DNA from: an uncultured Collinsella sp.
GTDB taxonomy: Bacteria > Actinomycetota > Coriobacteriia > Coriobacteriales > Coriobacteriaceae
Length of the DNA: 64,000 nucleotides
Assembly (NCBI GenBank): GCA_902492235.1
Contig: CABUKS010000009.1
Location: 1 to 64,000 of the forward strand
Direction of reading: 5' to 3'
The notes beneath the pieces are model-generated. The model ran no database searches and was not told the DNA's origin. It saw only the letters and a list, made by a program, of their open reading frames with translations. Made by a program: the position numbers and the translations under genes. This document shows, piece by piece, positions 58,266 through 64,000 of this stretch (its first letter is position 1; every line of letters begins with the position of its first letter).

Positions 58266-59863
58266 TGTCCGAAACCCTCAATGCCCAGGATATCGCCAAG
58301 AAACTGCAGGAGCAGCTCACGAGCCTCTCCGCGACGGTCGATACGCATGAGGTTTCAACGGTCGATGAGGTAGGCGACGGCATCGCGCGCGTCTCCGGCC
58401 TCAAGAGCGCCATGGCAGGCGAGCTTCTGGAGTTCAAGAGCTCCGATACCGGTGAGACCGTCTTCGGCCTTGCCCAGAACCTTGACCGTGACGAGGTCGG
58501 CGCCGTTCTGTTCGGTGCCGTCGACTCCATCAAGGAAGGCGACGAGTGCCGCACCACTGGCCGCGTTATGGATATCCCCGTGAGCCGTGCCATGCTCGGC
58601 CGCGTCGTCAATCCGCTCGGCCAGCCCATCGACGGCCTGGGCGACATCGTCGCTACGCACCGTCGCCCCATCGAGTTCAAGGCTCCCGGCGTCATCGATC
58701 GTACCCCGGTGTGCGAGCCGGTTCAGACCGGTCTGCTCGCTATCGACTCCATGGTGCCTATTGGCCGCGGTCAGCGTGAGCTCATCATCGGTGACCGTAA
58801 GACCGGTAAGACCGCCATCGCCATCGACGCTATCCTCAACCAGCGCGGCAAGGGCATGGTCTGCATCTATGTCGCCATCGGCCAGAAGGCCTCCACGGTT
58901 GCCAACATCCGCGAGACCCTCGCTCAGCACGGTGCGCTCGACTACACCATCATCGTTTCGGCCACCGCTGCCGATTCCGCCCCTATGCAGTACATCGCGC
59001 CTATGGCCGGTGCCGCTATTGGCGAGTTCTTTATGTACAACGGCGAGGACGGCAAGCCCGCCAGCGAGACCAACCCCGGCGGCCACGTGCTCGTCATCTA
59101 CGATGACCTGTCCAAGCAGGCTGTGGCCTACCGTCAGATGTCGCTGACGCTGCATCGTCCGCCCGGACGCGAGGCCTATCCTGGCGACATCTTCTACCTG
59201 CACTCTCGTCTGCTCGAGCGTGCCGTCAAGATGTCCAAGAAGAACGGTTACGGCTCCATGACGGCACTGCCGATCATCGAGACCCAGGACGGCGACGTCT
59301 CGGCCTACATTCCGACCAACGTCATTTCCATTACCGATGGTCAGATCTACCTGCAGTCCGAGCTCTTCTTCCAGGGTCAGCGCCCGGCAGTCGACGTGGG
59401 TATCTCCGTGTCCCGCGTCGGTGGCGATGCGCAGACCAAGGCCATGAAGCAGGTCGCCGGCAACCTCCGTCTGGACCTCGCTTCCTATCAGGAGCTCGCT
59501 GGCTTTACGCAGTTCGGCTCCGACCTCGACGAGGCTACTCAGAAGCAGCTGACCCACGGTGCTCGCATGACCGAGCTCCTGAAGCAGCCGCGTTACAAGC
59601 CGTTTGAGGTTGGCGAGCAGATCGTTACGCTGTTCGCTGGCAACGAGGGCTTCCTGGATGACCTGGAGATCGCCGACGTGCTGCCCTTCCGTGCCGAGCT
59701 CATCGAGTACATGGACAATGGCTTTGGTTCGCTGCTCGACAAGGTTCGCGCCAAGAAGATCGATGATGACACCAAGGCTGAGCTCTTGCGCGTCATCGGC
59801 GACTTCAAGCAGCAGTTCATGGCCAAGCACCATTCGGATGTTTCTGGATCAGAGGAGAACTAA
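58265..59863 (+). CDS. atpA: F1Fo ATP synthase subunit alpha
   Basis: A 532-residue regulatory subunit. P-loop GDRKTGKTA (about 175-183), PMQYIAPMAGAAIGEFF and HRPPGREAYPGDIFYLHSRLLERA are standard. The gene has the highly biased codon use of the operon. Confidence 0.97.
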   Translation: MSETLNAQDIAKKLQEQLTSLSATVDTHEVSTVDEVGDGIARVSGLKSAMAGELLEFKSSDTGETVFGLAQNLDRDEVGAVLFGAVDSIKEGDECRTTGRVMDIPVSRAMLGRVVNPLGQPIDGLGDIVATHRRPIEFKAPGVIDRTPVCEPVQTGLLAIDSMVPIGRGQRELIIGDRKTGKTAIAIDAILNQRGKGMVCIYVAIGQKASTVANIRETLAQHGALDYTIIVSATAADSAPMQYIAPMAGAAIGEFFMYNGEDGKPASETNPGGHVLVIYDDLSKQAVAYRQMSLTLHRPPGREAYPGDIFYLHSRLLERAVKMSKKNGYGSMTALPIIETQDGDVSAYIPTNVISITDGQIYLQSELFFQGQRPAVDVGISVSRVGGDAQTKAMKQVAGNLRLDLASYQELAGFTQFGSDLDEATQKQLTHGARMTELLKQPRYKPFEVGEQIVTLFAGNEGFLDDLEIADVLPFRAELIEYMDNGFGSLLDKVRAKKIDDDTKAELLRVIGDFKQQFMAKHHSDVSGSEEN

Positions 59864-59868
59864 GCCCC

Positions 59869-60776
59869 ATGGCCAACCTTCGCGACATTAAGAAGCGAAT
59901 CTCCTCGGTTACCACGACCAAGCAGATCACGCGCACGATGGAGATGGTCTCTACGGCCAAGATTCGTCGTGCCCTCGATCGCTCCAAGCAGGCCGAGCCC
60001 TATAAGGAGGCGCTGACCGACGTCATGTTGACGGTCGCCGGCGACGCCTCCTGTTCGGGCACCGATCCCATGCTGCAGAAGCATGAGAGCGTCAAGCATG
60101 GCCTGATTGTCGTTATTGCCTCGGACCGCGGCCTTGCCGGCGGTTTCAATACGACGGTGGAGCGCACGGCCGAAAAGCTCGCCGCTTCTTGGGCGAACGA
60201 CGGCATCGAATGCGAGATCATCGCGTGCGGGCGTAAGCCGGCCACGTATTTCCGTGACCGCGCAAACGTTGTCATGCACTTTGAGGGCAACTCCTCTGAG
60301 CCCGATTTCAATCAGGCCCGCATGATCTCCTCTCATATCTGCGATGCGTATCGTGCCGGTGAGCTTGACCGTGTCGAGCTTGTCTACCACCACGCCAAGA
60401 ACCGCGTGGATCAGGAGCTTCGCGTCGAGCATCTGTTGCCGCTCGACCCCGAGATGATCGCTATGGCCCACGGTCCGCGTAAGAACGAGACCGACGCCCC
60501 TAAGCGCATCTCGTCCACGTTCGAGTTCGTGCCCTCTCCCGAGCATGTTCTCGGCAAGCTTGTGCCGTCTTATATCCTGACGGTCATCTACCAGGCCCTG
60601 ATCGATTCGGCGGCTGCCGAGCAGGGTGCACGCCGCAAGGCCATGCACTCCGCGACGGAAAACGCCACCGCGATCATCTCGACCCTTACCCGCACGTATA
60701 GTCGCGTGCGCCAGGCTTCGATCACGACCGAGATTAACGAGATCGTCGGCGGAGCCTCAGCATTGGAGGAACAGTA

Positions 60777-60777
<1 letters not shown>
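59869..60777 (+). CDS. atpG: F1Fo ATP synthase subunit gamma
   Basis: A 302-residue rotor subunit. ANLRDIKKRISSVTTTKQITRTMEMVSTAKIRRA starts the first coiled-coil helix, and ALIDSAAAEQGARRKAMHSATENA ... RQASITTEINEIVGGASAL closes the second. GAGGAG precedes the ATG. It shares a base with atpD (TAATG). Confidence 0.96.
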
Positions 60778-62231
<1,454 letters not shown>

Positions 62232-62234
62232 GTT

Positions 62235-62627
62235 ATGCGTATCCGCATCGTGTGCCCCGTGAGCTGCGCCTATGAGGGCGACGCTGCGTTTGTGTCGATT
62301 CCGTCCACGGATGGCGAGTTTGGCGTTCTGCCTGCTCACTCCAGCGAGATCTGCACGATCGACCGCGGTTACGTTCGCGTTTCCGATAAGGCCATGGGCA
62401 CTGTCGACCACACGTTTGCCGTGGCCGGCGGCTATGCCCAGGTTGCGGACGATGTCGTGACCGTTCTCGCCGAGCGCGCTTGCGATTTGGCGACCGTCGA
62501 TGCCGACAAGCTTAAAGCTGATATTCAAGGTTTTGAAGAGAAGCTGGGTAATTTGTCGGAGGATGATGCACGCCGCGCCTACCTCTATAATGAAATCGCA
62601 TGGTGTAAGCTCAAGCTTGCCCAATAG
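62235..62627 (+). CDS. atpC: F1Fo ATP synthase subunit epsilon
   Basis: A 130-residue subunit. CPVSCAYEGDAAFVSIPSTDGEFGVLPAHS is the beta-sandwich signature, and a short helical tail (KLKADIQGFEEKLGNLSEDDARRAYLYNEIAWCKLKL) follows. It is the last gene of the atp operon; a terminator is 38 bases away. Confidence 0.94.
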   Translation: MRIRIVCPVSCAYEGDAAFVSIPSTDGEFGVLPAHSSEICTIDRGYVRVSDKAMGTVDHTFAVAGGYAQVADDVVTVLAERACDLATVDADKLKADIQGFEEKLGNLSEDDARRAYLYNEIAWCKLKLAQ

Positions 62628-62664
62628 TCAAACGATTTAGCGTTCGACCATTTGCGAACACATC

Positions 62665-62703
62665 ATGCCCGGGATGGCCCAGCCACCCCGGGCATGCTTT
62701 TTG
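62665..62703 (+). terminator. Terminator of the ATP synthase operon, just upstream of murA
   Basis: ATGCCCGGGATGG pairs with CCACCCCGGGCAT with one bulge, followed by GCTTTTTG. The T run lies only 13 bases before the murA start and next to its ribosome site. Confidence 0.85.
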
Positions 62704-62715
62704 AAAGGGTAGACC

Positions 62716-63999
62716 TTGGATATTATCCGCGTTGAGGGTGGCCACGCCATCGGAGGCTCCGTGCCCGTCTCGGGCGCCAAGAACTCCGCGCTCAAACTCA
62801 TGGCGGCAACGCTTTTGGCGCCGGGCAAGACGACGCTGCAGAACGTGCCCGATATTTCCGATGTCCACGTGATGGGCAAGGTGCTCAAGGGCATGGGCGC
62901 TACGATCGATGTTCTCGACGAGCACACGCTCGAGATTGATACCTCTCAGGTCGATTCTTGGGAGGCCCCCTACGAGCTCGTTGCCAAGATGCGTGCTTCC
63001 ACAGCCGTGATGGGACCCCTGCTGGGTCGCTTCCATCGCGCCAAGATCGCCATGCCGGGCGGCTGCAACCTGGGTGCTCGCAAGATCGATATGCACATTC
63101 TTGGTCTCGAGGCCCTGGGCGTTGAGTTCGATACCGCCCACGGTTACATCAACGCTAATGCGCCCCAAGGTCTGCGCGGTACCACCGTCACGCTCGAGTT
63201 CGCCAGTGTCGGTGCGACCGAGAACCTCATCATGGCCTCTGTGCGCGCGAAGGGTACCACGGTTATCGACAATGCCGCCCGCGAGCCCGAGATCGTCGAT
63301 CTCGCCAACATGCTCAACGAGATGGGCGCTAAGATTGTCGGCGCCGGTACGCCTGTCGTGACCATCGAGGGCGTGGAAGAGCTGCATCCCGTTACCCATC
63401 GCGTAGTGGGCGACCGCATCGAGGCCGGCACCTTTATCGTCGCCGGTGCGTTGATGGCCGACGATCGCGGTGTCGATGTCACGGGCTTTTGCCCCATTCA
63501 CTTGGGCATGGTGCTCAAGAAGATGGAGCTTATGGGCATCGATTGCGAGCGTACCGACGACGGCGTCCATGTGAGCCGTGCCGAGCGTATCAAGCCGGTC
63601 GACATCCAGACGCTTCCGTTCCCCGGCTTCCCGACGGACATGCAGGCGCAGATTATGGTGCTCTCCGCCCTTGCCGACGGCAGTTCCGTTATTACCGAAA
63701 ACATCTTCGAGAATCGCTTTATGTTTGCCTCTGAGCTGGTGCGCATGGGTGCCGACATTCGTATCGAGAGCCATCATGCCATGATTCATGGCGTCAAGGG
63801 CTTCTCGGGTGCACAGGTTACCTCGCCCGACCTGCGTGGTGGAGCGGCCCTCGTCGTAGCGGGCTTGATTGCCGACGGGACGACCGAGGTTTCGGCCATC
63901 CATCACATCAAGCGTGGCTACGAGCAGTTTGTCGAAAAGCTGCAGGCGCTTGGCGCGCATGTCGAGCATGCTACCGTCCCCGATCCCGTCATCTACTAA
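62716..63999 (+). CDS. murA: UDP-N-acetylglucosamine 1-carboxyvinyltransferase
   Basis: A 427-residue EPSP synthase-fold enzyme that starts peptidoglycan precursor synthesis by adding enolpyruvate to UDP-GlcNAc. VSGAKNSALKLMAATLL carries Lys22, and the loop MPGGCNLGARK carries Cys117, the residue attacked by fosfomycin in most bacteria. LPFPGFPTDMQAQIM and GAAL at the end complete the pattern. The start is TTG 62716, supported by GAAAGGG; no better ATG exists near. murA after atpC is known in Actinobacteria. The stop codon lies one base before the window end. Confidence 0.96.
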   Translation: MDIIRVEGGHAIGGSVPVSGAKNSALKLMAATLLAPGKTTLQNVPDISDVHVMGKVLKGMGATIDVLDEHTLEIDTSQVDSWEAPYELVAKMRASTAVMGPLLGRFHRAKIAMPGGCNLGARKIDMHILGLEALGVEFDTAHGYINANAPQGLRGTTVTLEFASVGATENLIMASVRAKGTTVIDNAAREPEIVDLANMLNEMGAKIVGAGTPVVTIEGVEELHPVTHRVVGDRIEAGTFIVAGALMADDRGVDVTGFCPIHLGMVLKKMELMGIDCERTDDGVHVSRAERIKPVDIQTLPFPGFPTDMQAQIMVLSALADGSSVITENIFENRFMFASELVRMGADIRIESHHAMIHGVKGFSGAQVTSPDLRGGAALVVAGLIADGTTEVSAIHHIKRGYEQFVEKLQALGAHVEHATVPDPVIY

Positions 64000-64000
64000 T

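Overview
The window looks like a chromosomal segment of a gut coriobacterium, most probably Collinsella or a close relative. Support: high G+C, actinobacterial-type atpBEFHAGDC followed by murA, two GH4 phospho-alpha-glucosidase/PTS modules, and many short palindromic intergenic repeats. The genus call is inference from gene content and style; no search was run. No rRNA, tRNA, CRISPR array, transposase or phage gene was recognised.

Layout. 1-5.4 kb: a large cell-wall-anchored surface protein gene (655-4715) broken by two frameshifts. It lies between two arrays of a 62-bp repeat and inside a 59-bp inverted repeat (1-59 and 5271-5329). 5.4-13.7 kb: an LtaS-like lipoteichoic acid synthase, a nitroreductase, then Kup potassium transporter, a one-helix small protein and a KdpD/KdpE-like two-component pair. 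13.8-20.6 kb: housekeeping genes (RlmKL methyltransferase, HAD phosphatase, transaldolase-type aldolase, Tex). 21-25.4 kb: an SDR, MFS transporter and Gfo/Idh/MocA operon with a divergent LysR regulator. 25.5-29.8 kb: a MarR regulator and a heterodimeric ABC exporter, translationally coupled. 30.2-32 kb: pyridoxal kinase, a Cys-rich TIGR04076-like protein and a low-molecular-weight tyrosine phosphatase.

32-40 kb: two complete alpha-glucoside units, each with an RpiR regulator, a GH4 6-phospho-alpha-glucosidase and a PTS EIICB, laid out in opposite directions. No EIIA is present, so one must be supplied from elsewhere. 40.3-48.3 kb: an MFS exporter, an unknown one-helix membrane protein, an aldose-1-epimerase-like protein, a polar amino acid ABC transporter with a Tat-type lipoprotein, and an M20 peptidase. 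48.5-55.5 kb: prfA, prmC with a long acidic insert, a HicAB-like toxin-antitoxin pair, a Sua5/YrdC protein, glpK and upp. 55.7-64 kb: the complete F1Fo ATP synthase operon and murA.

The least explained part is the non-coding DNA. At least seven families of palindromic repeats sit between genes, often at convergent gene ends where they probably double as terminators. Several show compensatory stem changes or conserved loops, which suggests selection on an RNA or cruciform structure. The most distinctive are the 62-bp arrays beside the surface protein gene and a family of hairpins with a conserved GACC-AGAA-GGTC loop.
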